Assembly: GCF_946187255.1 (NCBI RefSeq)
Contig: NZ_CAMHRZ010000056.1
Location: 1 to 15,220, forward strand
Origin: an uncultured Ruminococcus sp.
GTDB taxonomy: Bacteria; Bacillota; Clostridia; Oscillospirales; Ruminococcaceae
Reading direction: 5' to 3'
Length of the DNA stretch: 15,220 nt
The notes beneath the pieces are model-generated. The model saw only the letters and a list, made by a program, of their open reading frames with translations, was not told the DNA's origin and searched no databases. Below are positions 6,833 through 14,506 of the stretch, piece by piece (the first letter of the stretch is position 1; each line of letters opens with the position of its first letter). Both the position numbers and the translations under genes were made by a program.

Positions 6833-6861
6833 TTGTAATTTTTTTCAGAGTGGTGTATAAT
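6833..6861 (+). promoter_or_regulatory. Promoter of oadG-oadB
   Basis: TTGTAA (6833-6838) and TATAAT (6856-6861) are spaced by 17 bp. The leader to the ATG at 6901 is about 33 nt. Confidence 0.78.
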
Positions 6862-6900
6862 TAATTCGTATGCTGAATTTGATCTTGGAGGAGTTTTTAT

Positions 6901-7362
6901 ATGAGTGATTTACAATCAATGTTTGCTCAGCTGCTTTCCAGCAATATCCCGCCCGATCAGACCGATCTCGGCGGCGAGACTATCGCGTCGGTGGTCATCA
7001 CGGGTATCTCCGTGGTGTTCATGGGTCTGATCATACTGATCATACTTGTTACACTGTACGGCAAGATATTCGAGGCTATCAACAAGAGCGCTGAGGCTAA
7101 GGCGAAAGCAAAGGCGGAAGCTGAGGCTGCTGCGAAGGCTGCACAGAAGAAGGATGAGCCTAAGGCTGCTCCCGCACCTGCTGCCGCTCCCGTTGTGGAG
7201 GACGGTATCGAGGAGGAGGTAGTTGCGGCTATCATGGGTGCGCTTTCCGCCATGTACGCGGGCAGCGGCAAAAAGCCGGTGCTCAAAGGTGTAAAGGCTG
7301 CAAAGCCGAGAAGGTCGGCGTGGTCTGCCGCGGGCATTATGGACAATACCCGCCCGTTTTAG
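6901..7362 (+). CDS. OadG family sodium pump decarboxylase, gamma subunit
   Basis: This small membrane subunit holds the carboxyltransferase and beta subunits together in sodium-translocating decarboxylases (oxaloacetate, methylmalonyl-CoA or glutaconyl-CoA). One membrane helix spans roughly residues 29-52, with the OadG-like GISVVFMGLIILI. A long Ala/Lys/Glu and Ala/Pro linker (about 58-98) follows, then a conserved end with EEEVVAAIMGALSAMYAG and a terminal AGIMDNTRPF. The 153-residue length is within the family range for Clostridia. The ATG at 6901 has GGAGGAG at 6887-6893. oadB follows 27 bp later in the same transcript. No biotin-carrier or carboxyltransferase gene is in the window, so the substrate cannot be assigned. 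Confidence 0.87.
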   Translation: MSDLQSMFAQLLSSNIPPDQTDLGGETIASVVITGISVVFMGLIILIILVTLYGKIFEAINKSAEAKAKAKAEAEAAAKAAQKKDEPKAAPAPAAAPVVEDGIEEEVVAAIMGALSAMYAGSGKKPVLKGVKAAKPRRSAWSAAGIMDNTRPF

Positions 7363-7389
7363 CTTTGGAAAGGAAAGTGATCTGATAAA

Positions 7390-8631
7390 ATGGCTATAAT
7401 TCAATCGTTTTTGGATACCCTTACACAGCTGGCGCAGGAGTCGGGATTTGCGGGCTTTTTCGCTGACGGCGGCTGGAAGAACATAATAATGATACTCATA
7501 TCATTCGTATTCATGTATCTGGCGATAGGCAAAGGCTTTGAGCCGCTGCTGCTGGTGCCCATATCCTTCGGTATGCTGCTGACGAACCTGCCCGGTGCTG
7601 AGATGTATCATCCCGAATACTGGAACTACGTTGAGGACTTCCAGGAGGATGCAGGCACAGTCAATTCCCACTACATAGACTATCAACGGATACTCGAACA
7701 TGGCGGACTATTGGATATACTGTATATGGGCGTTAAGCTGCAGATCTATCCCCCGCTGATATTCCTGGGCATTGGTGCCATGACCGACTTCGGTCCTCTG
7801 ATAGCTTCTCCCAGAAGCTTCCTGCTGGGTGCTGCCGCACAGGGCGGTATCTTCTTCACTTTCGTAGGCGCTGCGATACTCAACATGAGTGCCGCTGACT
7901 GCGCTTCCATCGCCATCATCGGCGGTGCGGACGGTCCTACGTCCATCTACGTTTCGTCACAGCTGCTGACCACCAACAGCTCCAACTCCGTTGGTACCAT
8001 CGCACTTGCGGCGTATACCTACATGGCGCTGGTGCCTATCATACAGCCGCCTATAATGAGGGCTCTCACCACAAAGAAGGAGCGCTCTGTAGTTATGGGT
8101 CAGCTGAGACCTGTTTCGAGACTTGAAAAGCTCATATTCCCCGTACTGGTAACACTTATCATCGCACTGATGATCCCCTCCGCTGCACCGCTGGTTGGTA
8201 TGCTGATGTTCGGCAACCTGCTGAAAGAGAGCGGCTGCTGCGATCGTCTGGTTAAGACTGCACAGAACGAGCTTATGAACATAATCACCATCTTCCTGGG
8301 TGTTACCGTTGGTGCCACCACACAGGCTGATAAGGTCATCTCCATTGACTTCGGCAAGGTAATGCTGCTGGGCGTTGTTGCGTTCTCGCTGGGTACCGCT
8401 TGCGGTATCTTGCTGGGCAAGCTGATGTACATCATCTCCGGCGGAAAGATCAATCCTCTGATCGGTTCTGCGGGCGTTTCTGCCGTACCTATGGCTGCGC
8501 GTATCTCTCAGAAGGTAGGTCAGGAGGAAGTTCCTACCAACTATCTGCTGATGCACGCAATGGGTCCGAACGTTGCAGGCGTTATCGGTTCTGCCGTTGC
8601 TGCGGGCGTTCTGCTGGCTATCGTTAAGTAA
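7390..8631 (+). CDS. Sodium ion-translocating decarboxylase, beta subunit (OadB family)
   Basis: This integral membrane subunit decarboxylates carboxybiotin and couples the reaction to export of sodium ions. The 413-residue protein is full length with about nine or more hydrophobic segments. Family signatures are GIGAMTDFGPLIASP, IGGADGPTSIYVSSQL with the ion-coupling Asp (residue 181 here), GSAGVSAVPMAARISQKV, and MHAMGPNVAGVIGSAVAAG near the C-terminus. The start ATG at 7390 has an AGGAAAGTGA-type site upstream. Expression is from the promoter before oadG, and two successive terminators close the operon. The alpha (carboxyltransferase) and biotin subunits must be encoded elsewhere, so the substrate is undetermined. 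Family assignment is certain. Confidence 0.95.
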   Translation: MAIIQSFLDTLTQLAQESGFAGFFADGGWKNIIMILISFVFMYLAIGKGFEPLLLVPISFGMLLTNLPGAEMYHPEYWNYVEDFQEDAGTVNSHYIDYQRILEHGGLLDILYMGVKLQIYPPLIFLGIGAMTDFGPLIASPRSFLLGAAAQGGIFFTFVGAAILNMSAADCASIAIIGGADGPTSIYVSSQLLTTNSSNSVGTIALAAYTYMALVPIIQPPIMRALTTKKERSVVMGQLRPVSRLEKLIFPVLVTLIIALMIPSAAPLVGMLMFGNLLKESGCCDRLVKTAQNELMNIITIFLGVTVGATTQADKVISIDFGKVMLLGVVAFSLGTACGILLGKLMYIISGGKINPLIGSAGVSAVPMAARISQKVGQEEVPTNYLLMHAMGPNVAGVIGSAVAAGVLLAIVK

Positions 8632-8656
8632 TAACTGATAATATAAGCGTATAATT

Positions 8657-8690
8657 AAGCGCTGTCGATGCTTCATCGGCGGCGCTTTTT
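8657..8690 (+). terminator. Intrinsic terminator after oadB
   Basis: A 14-pair stem (8657-8670 with 8674-8687, two G-T pairs) with a CTT loop runs into TTTTT (8686-8690). It begins 25 bp after the oadB stop codon. Confidence 0.85.
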
Positions 8691-8698
8691 GTGTTCTT

Positions 8699-8754
8699 AA
8701 AAGATGCTGCTGCATGACAGGTCATCTTTTCGGCTGTAAAAAGCCGATTTTTTT
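8699..8754 (+). terminator. Second, tandem terminator region after oadB
   Basis: An eight-pair inverted repeat (8699-8706 with 8723-8730) is followed directly by a CGGCT/AGCCG hairpin (8731-8735 with 8742-8746) and seven T residues (8748-8754). Together with 8657-8690 it insulates the surface locus from oadB read-through. Positions 8755-8866 hold nothing I could identify. Confidence 0.7.
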
Positions 8755-8866
8755 ATATCATTTTTTGCGTTCGGTGGGGAAGTATGGGCTTGAAAATGTC
8801 GGTTTTACGCAGGTTTTCAGTCTTAATTCCAATATATGTAAATGCCGTGAATAAATTATCGGGCTC

Positions 8867-8895
8867 TTGACTTTATCATAGCAGTGTGATATAAT
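8867..8895 (+). promoter_or_regulatory. Promoter of the surface matrix/sortase locus
   Basis: TTGACT (8867-8872) and TATAAT (8890-8895) with a 17-bp spacer, plus TG at 8887-8888 as extended -10. It is the only strong promoter found before the surface genes, so it probably drives the operon from 9182 onward. Confidence 0.82.
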
Positions 8896-8901
8896 TAACT
8901 T

Positions 8902-9181
8902 TGGGTAAATAGATTATGTATAACATTTAACTTATCAAAATATTTAAATATTCTGAAATTTACTTACGATAACTTTAATGTAAAGCACATGCGAAAGTCA
9001 CAATTTGGAAAAATCTGTATGTGCATTGCGGTAAAGAAAACTATAAAGCATTATATAAAATGTATAAAGTTGGAAGGAATGAGTGGTGAGAATCATGAAA
9101 ACTCGAAAACATGAGATCGGGGGGAGGGACAGCCCGTCCCGCACCCATACAAGACAGCGGAGAAAGGAGTGTTGGTGAACT
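8902..9181 (+). promoter_or_regulatory. Long structured 5' leader of the surface operon
   Basis: About 280 nt separate the predicted transcription start from the first gene. The segment can fold: 8973-8977 pairs with 9032-9036, then after a symmetric 7/7 internal loop 8985-8993 pairs with 9016-9024 (nine pairs, two G-T). A second hairpin (9126-9130 with 9136-9140) lies near the ribosome binding site at 9163-9169. The length suggests post-initiation control. It does not match a riboswitch class I can recognise, including the cyclic di-GMP class I motif. Confidence 0.45.
9095..9178 (+). CDS. Possible 27-codon leader ORF upstream of sipW-like gene
   Basis: An ATG at 9095 with GTGAG a few bases upstream opens 27 codons rich in Arg, Lys and Thr, ending Cys-Trp-stop. 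The stop (9176-9178) lies three bases before the GTG start of the signal peptidase gene, and the frame covers that gene's ribosome binding site. It could couple or modulate translation, but short frames of this size occur by chance. Confidence 0.2.
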   Translation: MKTRKHEIGGRDSPSRTHTRQRRKECW

Positions 9182-9808
9182 GTGGGAAAATCAATGGCAA
9201 GTGAGCCCACACAGGGTTCAGATAAAGGCTATCGTATACTATCGGCGGCAAGATCAATATTCATTTATCTGCTGGCGGCGGGGATAATCATAGCCGCACT
9301 GCTGTTCGCAGCGTCGAACAGCCCTGACAAGTCGCTTTTCGGATACCGTTACTATACCATACTGACTCCCTCGATGGAGCCTGCTTACGGTGTGGGTGAC
9401 ATGGTGTTCGTTAAGATCGAGAACGCCGACAATATCAATGTCGGGGATGTCATCACCTTCAACCCATCGCAGGATGGCGGAGCGTACCTTACTCACCGTG
9501 TGACCGAGAAGATCACGGATTATGAGGGTACGGGAGTCACCTGTTTCAGGACGAAGGGTGATGCGAATGACAGTGAGGACTCGTTCCTCATTGACGAAGA
9601 GCGCGTTATAGGCGTTGTAAAGGCAGGCATACCAAAGGTCGGCTTTGCTGTGCGTTTCGTTCAGCTGAGATGGTTCCTGCTGATACCGCTGATAGTGCTT
9701 ATACTCGTGTTCTTCAAACTGCTTGGGATATATCTTGCACCGCACGATGGAGCTGAGGAGCTTATCGGTGAGGAAACCGCCGTTAAAGCGCCCAAAACAG
9801 CCGAATAG
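9182..9808 (+). CDS. sipW: SipW-type (ER-type) signal peptidase I
   Basis: This membrane protease should remove signal peptides from TasA/BsaA-like precursors. The 208-residue protein has an N-terminal membrane helix (about 25-44), then the catalytic TPSMEP box with Ser64. THRV with His105 replaces the Lys of ordinary bacterial signal peptidases, which marks the SipW/ER class. TKGDANDSED with Asp127 follows, and a second membrane helix lies at about 163-186. The start is GTG 9182; AAAGGAG (9163-9169) is 12 bases away, so ATG 9194 (residue 5) is an alternative. The gene lies 50 bp before the BsaA-like gene, the usual partner arrangement in Bacillus and Clostridium. Symbol assigned by family. 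Confidence 0.9.
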   Translation: MGKSMASEPTQGSDKGYRILSAARSIFIYLLAAGIIIAALLFAASNSPDKSLFGYRYYTILTPSMEPAYGVGDMVFVKIENADNINVGDVITFNPSQDGGAYLTHRVTEKITDYEGTGVTCFRTKGDANDSEDSFLIDEERVIGVVKAGIPKVGFAVRFVQLRWFLLIPLIVLILVFFKLLGIYLAPHDGAEELIGEETAVKAPKTAE

Positions 9809-9858
9809 AGCGTTGTGATGATATTTCGGAAAATAAAATATGAAAGGAAGAAAAACTA

Positions 9859-11361
9859 ATGACGAATACCAAGAAGAAAAAGTCCGCAAGAGACAAGCGC
9901 GTGCTTATAGCATCCATTATATGCGCAGGACTCATCGTAGCAGGCTCGACATTTGCGTGGTTCACGTCTAAGGACGAAGTTACCAACCGTCTGAGCGCAT
10001 CCGCAAACTATAACGTTACCATTGCCGAAGATTTCCAGCCCCCCGAGGAATGGATCCCCGGTCAGACCATCAACAAGGACGTTTCCGCTGTTAATACGGG
10101 TAATGTTGATGCGTTTGTAAGAATGTGGCTCGAAGGCGAGATGAGTGTAGTAAAAAAGGTCGCTTCAGCTACTGCTGCACCTAAGACCACTCCTACCGGC
10201 AAACTTTTCGATGTTGTTACAGATGCTAAATACACCAACCTCAATCTTAATTTCAGTGATTCAAATAAGAATTACTATCTTGAATTAGATGCACTCAATA
10301 AGAATAAGAATCCTGCAATTAATGGAACAGCGGGTGATGAAGAAACTAATGAGCCTGCTGCATTTACTGAGGTTCAAGCTGTTCAGGCTGGCGGTTATCT
10401 TGTTTATGCTCCTACCGGTGCAGAATGGAAATATACCGCTGAACAGCAAACAAATATAGTTGATAAAGACGGTCAGAACAAAGTCGTTGCTAAGGGTGCA
10501 GATATTTATTCTAAGAATGATACAAGCGGAGCAACTAATGTACTTAACGTTGAAGCAAATTGTGCTATTGATTCTTCGACATTCAAGCCGATCACTGAGG
10601 GTCTTTATATTTTCAGAAGAAATGTTGTTTTAGCTGACGGTACTGATACATACGAGTATAGCGGCTATTACTTTGTTCCGAGTGCTTCTACCGCAACAAG
10701 ATTTGGTGAGGCATTAAACCGTGATGTTTATCTGGCTCTTGAAAATGATACGAACGGCAATTCCAATTATACACTTCCCGCCGCCTTGATCACAGAAACT
10801 ACAACTGTTCCCGCCGGTGAAGTAGCAAGTGTTACCGTTGGTGATGTTAATCTGTATACAGCAAAGGAAACTGTTATAACTAATAGTGACCTGACTTGGA
10901 CTTATGATTCTGCAACGCCTAAGCTGACAGCAACATATCCCGGCGCAGATGGAAAAGTAGGTGATGATGCATCAACTGCTGATGCAAACGAATCACTTGA
11001 TGATATTGCTATTGACATTAACCTTGCAAACATCGGTACGACCGGTCAGACATGGACTGCTAAGACTGCTGATGGCAAGACCACAACATTCTATTACAAC
11101 GATGATGTTGAAGCAGGCGACACCACCACAAAGCTGGTTGACAGCGTAAAGATGGCTGACACCACTTCACAGTACGCATTCCTCGCATTTGACTTTGACC
11201 TCAATGTTAAGCTTGAATCTGTTCAGGTCACTGTTAATGAAGCAGGTCAGGAAACAACTGAGCCTATCACCGCAAAGTGGGCAACAACTGATAATATAGT
11301 TGCAGCTGGTACAGCAGAAGTTGTTAAAGCTGACGAACTCGCTGACATAGCTTGGAGCTGA
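9859..11361 (+). CDS. BsaA/TasA-like SipW-dependent biofilm matrix protein
   Basis: This secreted protein of 500 residues is likely a fibre-forming matrix subunit. The basic N-terminus (residues 5-14) and hydrophobic segment (15-34) end in STFAWFTSKD, a SipW-type signal as in TasA. It is followed by EVTNRLSASANYNV and the conserved block with PPEEWIPGQ, VSAVNTGN and DAFVRM (about 48-80) that I associate with BsaA-family proteins. The C-terminal portion, around 390-480, regains conserved-looking sequence such as YAFLAFDFDLNVKLESVQV. There is no LPXTG motif or C-terminal membrane anchor. A counted stretch inside the gene (10261-10320) is about 27% GC, against more than 50% near both ends, so the middle may be a swapped variable domain. 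ATG 9859 has AAAGGAAG upstream. Without a wall anchor it should assemble extracellularly or be linked by the sortase's other substrates. Confidence 0.85.
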   Translation: MTNTKKKKSARDKRVLIASIICAGLIVAGSTFAWFTSKDEVTNRLSASANYNVTIAEDFQPPEEWIPGQTINKDVSAVNTGNVDAFVRMWLEGEMSVVKKVASATAAPKTTPTGKLFDVVTDAKYTNLNLNFSDSNKNYYLELDALNKNKNPAINGTAGDEETNEPAAFTEVQAVQAGGYLVYAPTGAEWKYTAEQQTNIVDKDGQNKVVAKGADIYSKNDTSGATNVLNVEANCAIDSSTFKPITEGLYIFRRNVVLADGTDTYEYSGYYFVPSASTATRFGEALNRDVYLALENDTNGNSNYTLPAALITETTTVPAGEVASVTVGDVNLYTAKETVITNSDLTWTYDSATPKLTATYPGADGKVGDDASTADANESLDDIAIDINLANIGTTGQTWTAKTADGKTTTFYYNDDVEAGDTTTKLVDSVKMADTTSQYAFLAFDFDLNVKLESVQVTVNEAGQETTEPITAKWATTDNIVAAGTAEVVKADELADIAWS

Positions 11362-11412
11362 CCCAAATAAACCACAACACTGATAATTGACTAAGAAAGG
11401 AGGCACCCAAAA

Positions 11413-12300
11413 TTGAACACAAAGCGTATCGCTGTATCACTGCTGGGCAGCCTCCTTATCTTTTTTAACTGCATTGGCTTTTCAGCCTTTGCGGAGACCG
11501 CTTTGCCGTCGGGTGCGGTGAAGGGGCTTCCGGAGCGGCTGGCGGCTCTCGATGATGAGGGCAATGCCGTGAATTCCGAAACGGGTGAGTATTTCTTCCA
11601 CGTTGAGGATATGGATTATGGCAGGACTTATACCAAAAATATCCAGCTGATGAACCTGCGTGAGGATGCGACCTATCATATTTATTTCTATGTGGAGCCG
11701 CTTTACAAGGCGGGTGAGATCGATCTCGAAAAGGGCTGTACCTGCCGCTTTTATCTGGATGGTGATGAGATATACAGCGGCGATGTCAACGGCAAGGGAA
11801 ATATCGACCTGACAACACAGCATTTCGACTGCGGTTACTACTCACCGGGAGAGACCCACACCCTTCGCTGTGAGATAGTGTGGAACGACCTGGATGTGCT
11901 GAAAAACGTTGACAACGGCTGGAAACTGGTGGATAAGGACGGCATCCATACACTGGTGGGACCCGACGGTGAGGGCTATGTTGAGGGCGAGATAGAGTTC
12001 AAGTGGATATTCTACGCGCAGATAGACGAACCCGAGACCGAAGATGACAGCAACGATGCGAGAACTCCTCCCGATACTTCCTCCGACGATCAGGAGGGCA
12101 CCACCTCGGAAAACAATGACGGCACTTACAACGGGGGCGGCGGTTCGGGCAACGGCACCAACTCCTCCGACGGCTTCTTCCCGCCCTATACGGGTATCCT
12201 TATGAAAGACGGCAGAGTGTGGCTCATCAGTATGGGGGTCATCGGCGTGATGATAGGGGTACTTCTGGTGATGATAAAGAGGAAGGACAGGAAAAAGTGA
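11413..12300 (+). CDS. Wall-anchored surface protein with PPYTG sorting signal
   Basis: This 295-residue secreted protein starts at TTG 11413, placed by a strong AAAGGAGG at 11396-11403. A signal peptide (about residues 1-27, ending FSAFA before Glu) precedes a beta-rich domain (about 30-200) with motifs such as YTKNIQLMNL and WNDLDVLKN. An acidic Ser/Thr/Gly linker (about 204-250) leads to PPYTG (257-261), a hydrophobic helix (about 268-287) and a KRKDRKK tail: the full layout of a sortase substrate. PPxTG-type motifs are recognised by class B sortases such as that of Clostridioides difficile, and a class B sortase gene follows with a 4-bp overlap. It is a plausible base, tip or connector of the BsaA-like fibre. 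The ectodomain family was not recognised. Confidence 0.85.
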   Translation: MNTKRIAVSLLGSLLIFFNCIGFSAFAETALPSGAVKGLPERLAALDDEGNAVNSETGEYFFHVEDMDYGRTYTKNIQLMNLREDATYHIYFYVEPLYKAGEIDLEKGCTCRFYLDGDEIYSGDVNGKGNIDLTTQHFDCGYYSPGETHTLRCEIVWNDLDVLKNVDNGWKLVDKDGIHTLVGPDGEGYVEGEIEFKWIFYAQIDEPETEDDSNDARTPPDTSSDDQEGTTSENNDGTYNGGGGSGNGTNSSDGFFPPYTGILMKDGRVWLISMGVIGVMIGVLLVMIKRKDRKK

Positions 12301-13088
12301 AAAAGGCTGTGATGTGGGCGCTGGCGGCGGTGCTGGGATGCGCTTTCGCGTACTGCGGATGGCGTTATTACACCGATGCTTATCTCCCCAACAGGCAGAT
12401 AACGGATGCGGACAGGCATCAGCGGGAGTTATTCGCAAGGATAAGACCCCATACGGAGAATGTCGCCCAAACGAATGCGGACAGTACACCCGATGCGGAA
12501 ATTCAGGCGGAAGAAGATCTTCCCGACCCGCTGGCAGAACTCAAAGCCGAGAATGATGATACCGTCGGCTGGCTGACCATTGAGGGCACGAACATCGATT
12601 ATCCCATAGTACAGGCGGAGGACAACGGCTTCTACCTGCAAAGGGGCTTCGATAAACAGGAGAATTACGGGCTTGGATGCCCTTTCCTTGACAGCAGGTG
12701 CAAAAGCCTTTTCAGTGGCTTAAACTCGATAGTCTACGCCCATCACATCAAGGGAAATGCCGCCATGTTTGCGGATATTGCAAAGTATAAGGACAGAACC
12801 TTTATGGAGAAGTACCCTACGGGAACGCTGCTGACTGCGGACGGTATGCACGATGTGCGCTTTTTCGCGTATATGACCATACCAAGTACGGCTCCCGAAT
12901 ACAGTATCGTCACGGAAGAAAAGGAACGTGACAGGTATATCGACAGCATTTATAAAGATGCAAATTATACAGCACAGATAAGCTGTGAAGAATTAAAGGA
13001 TAAGGATGACCCGCACCTGCTGCTGCTTTCCACCTGTACCTATGAGTACTGGGAAGCGAGAGGCGTGCTGGTGGGGGTCATAGAATAG
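12297..13088 (+). CDS. Class B sortase
   Basis: This membrane transpeptidase cleaves the sorting motif between Thr and Gly and joins the protein to the wall peptide or to another subunit. The 263-residue protein has an N-terminal membrane helix (about 3-20), a charged linker, and a sortase B fold: VGWLTIEGTNIDYPIV, YLQRGF, then the catalytic YAHH (His149), STCTY (Cys247) and ARGVLVG (Arg255). GTG 12297 overlaps the previous gene's TGA by four bases, which implies coupling. An upstream in-frame ATG at 12219 would sit entirely inside the preceding gene and lacks family sequence. Its likely substrate is the adjacent PPYTG protein; whether it also polymerises the BsaA-like subunits is open. Confidence 0.92.
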   Translation: MKKAVMWALAAVLGCAFAYCGWRYYTDAYLPNRQITDADRHQRELFARIRPHTENVAQTNADSTPDAEIQAEEDLPDPLAELKAENDDTVGWLTIEGTNIDYPIVQAEDNGFYLQRGFDKQENYGLGCPFLDSRCKSLFSGLNSIVYAHHIKGNAAMFADIAKYKDRTFMEKYPTGTLLTADGMHDVRFFAYMTIPSTAPEYSIVTEEKERDRYIDSIYKDANYTAQISCEELKDKDDPHLLLLSTCTYEYWEARGVLVGVIE

Positions 13089-13092
13089 CACA

Positions 13093-13602
13093 ATGGCAAA
13101 GATCAGCGGCAGGATAGTTTTCAACAGGATATATGAGGTCGTCTCAACGGTGATGATCGTGACGGCGGTGATACTGGCGGCGATGTACCTTCGGGGCATA
13201 CGGTTCTATCATGTTAAGTCGGGCTCGATGGGCGATCTTCTCCCTGTGGGGTGCGTGTGCTTCGTGGATACTCACTATAACTTTGAAAAGGTGGATATAG
13301 GCGATGTGATAGCCTTTCGGGTGGATGAGGACACGCTTGTCACTCACCGCGCGGTGAGGTCGGCGGAGAATGGCATATACACTCGCGGAGATGAGAACGA
13401 CGCAGAAGACCCCAAACCCGTAACAGCGGATAATTACATCGGCAGGACTTTTTTCGAGCTCCCGCACATCGGCGCGGCGCTGGCGTTTTTCCACACAATA
13501 AAGGGCAAGGCAGTGCTGGCGGCGGCTGTGATAATGATAGCGGCGGCGGGTATATTTTACAGGAACAATAACAAGGACAGCGATAAAGAAAATAATTTAT
13601 GA
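13093..13602 (+). CDS. Second SipW-type signal peptidase I
   Basis: This is a second Ser/His signal peptidase of 169 residues. An N-terminal membrane helix (about 16-33) is followed by VKSGSMGD with catalytic Ser45, VTHRAV with His85, TRGDENDAED with the conserved Asp region at 100-103, and a C-terminal helix (about 141-156). It is clearly diverged from the paralogue at 9182: Ser lies in GSM rather than PSM, and the N-terminal region is shorter. The ATG at 13093 is four bases after the sortase stop with only a G-rich weak ribosome binding site, so translation is probably coupled. It directly precedes the second TasA/BsaA-like gene, overlapping its upstream ATG, which suggests a dedicated enzyme-substrate pair. 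Confidence 0.88.
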   Translation: MAKISGRIVFNRIYEVVSTVMIVTAVILAAMYLRGIRFYHVKSGSMGDLLPVGCVCFVDTHYNFEKVDIGDVIAFRVDEDTLVTHRAVRSAENGIYTRGDENDAEDPKPVTADNYIGRTFFELPHIGAALAFFHTIKGKAVLAAAVIMIAAAGIFYRNNNKDSDKENNL

Positions 13603-13616
13603 AAGGAGGTATCCGC

Positions 13617-14468
13617 ATGAAAGTAAGGGACGTGCTGAAAAAGATAGCATCGCAGAAGCCCAGACAGAAGTTCACAATGCTGGCATCGGTGTTCATAGTG
13701 TACGTCGTAATGCTTTCGGGGATATTCTCCTACTTTCACAGCGCGGACACCGTTACCAACAGGTTCAGCGGCAAGGGCGGGTCGGTGATACTTTACGAGC
13801 CCCTGTGGGACAGCAAGGGTCAGAAGATGTCGCAGGCTTCACAGCCGGGCATGAGCATACCGAAGAACCCCTACGCTGTCAATGACGGTCAGGTGGATGA
13901 GTATATCAGGCTGAAAATGACGGTGAAGGCGGAACCTTTTGTATGCAGGAAAGAGAACGACGGCGTTACGCTGAACGAGACATACAAGCAGAATTACAAC
14001 GACAATACGGGCTCTGAGAAGAGTACCGACCTTACGGATGCGCAGCTGACAGCGCGTCTCAACAGGCGGCTGAACAGCATACTTTATGCGATAAAGATAG
14101 GCAGCGGAGATAACAAAAGAGACCTGTTCACATGGAGCGACAGGGAGAACAAGGATATCTCCGAATGGACGGGCATTGGCAGCAGCAGTGACAGATATGT
14201 TATGTATGCGGGCGATGCCGAAAATACGGATACTTCACGGGTGTACTATTTCTACTACACCGACGGCGATGCAGACGGAAAAATGAAGATCGTAAGTCCG
14301 GGAGAAGCGACTTCCGAACTTTTCGACATGATAGAGGTACCCATTTACAAAAAGGACTATCTTGGTGTGTTCGATCAGGGCTACACCATAACCATACAGG
14401 CAGAAGCCGTACCATCGGGCAATTATCCCGACGGGCTGACGGCTGAGGATGCACAGGATGAGTTCTGA
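13617..14468 (+). CDS. Second TasA/BsaA-like SipW-dependent matrix protein
   Basis: This 283-residue secreted protein has a basic N-terminus, a hydrophobic helix (about 19-39) ending FSYFHSAD, and TVTNRF directly after it, matching the VTNRLS position in the 500-residue BsaA-like protein. Later parts include YIRLKMTVKAEPF, a Thr/Asp-rich mid-section, and a C-terminal TITIQAEAVPSGNYP. No wall anchor is present. I chose ATG 13617 because AAAGGAGGT (13602-13610) sits seven bases before it; the earlier ATG at 13599 overlaps the previous gene's stop and lies before that ribosome binding site. It is likely a minor or accessory subunit of the same fibre, processed by the adjacent signal peptidase. 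The family call rests on the signal region and context and is moderately sure. Confidence 0.75.
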   Translation: MKVRDVLKKIASQKPRQKFTMLASVFIVYVVMLSGIFSYFHSADTVTNRFSGKGGSVILYEPLWDSKGQKMSQASQPGMSIPKNPYAVNDGQVDEYIRLKMTVKAEPFVCRKENDGVTLNETYKQNYNDNTGSEKSTDLTDAQLTARLNRRLNSILYAIKIGSGDNKRDLFTWSDRENKDISEWTGIGSSSDRYVMYAGDAENTDTSRVYYFYYTDGDADGKMKIVSPGEATSELFDMIEVPIYKKDYLGVFDQGYTITIQAEAVPSGNYPDGLTAEDAQDEF

Positions 14469-14506
14469 CAGGAAGACGATAACATTATGAAAGGCTGAGG
14501 AACGTA

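Noticed and set aside
7957..8715. Minus-strand 252-codon frame opposite oadB
   Set aside because: Gln/His/Arg-rich shadow of a certain membrane protein gene and crosses its terminator.
8973..9036. Cyclic di-GMP class I riboswitch in the surface operon leader
   Set aside because: Attractive because a diguanylate cyclase gene is nearby, but the conserved class I core and receptor sequences are not visible; only generic stems are seen.
9862..11361. Sortase motif in the BsaA-like protein
   Set aside because: No LPXTG-like motif followed by a hydrophobic helix and basic tail exists at its C-terminus.
12219..12296. Earlier ATG start for the sortase
   Set aside because: These codons lie entirely inside the PPYTG gene and read as its shifted frame; GTG 12297 gives a normal membrane-anchored sortase.
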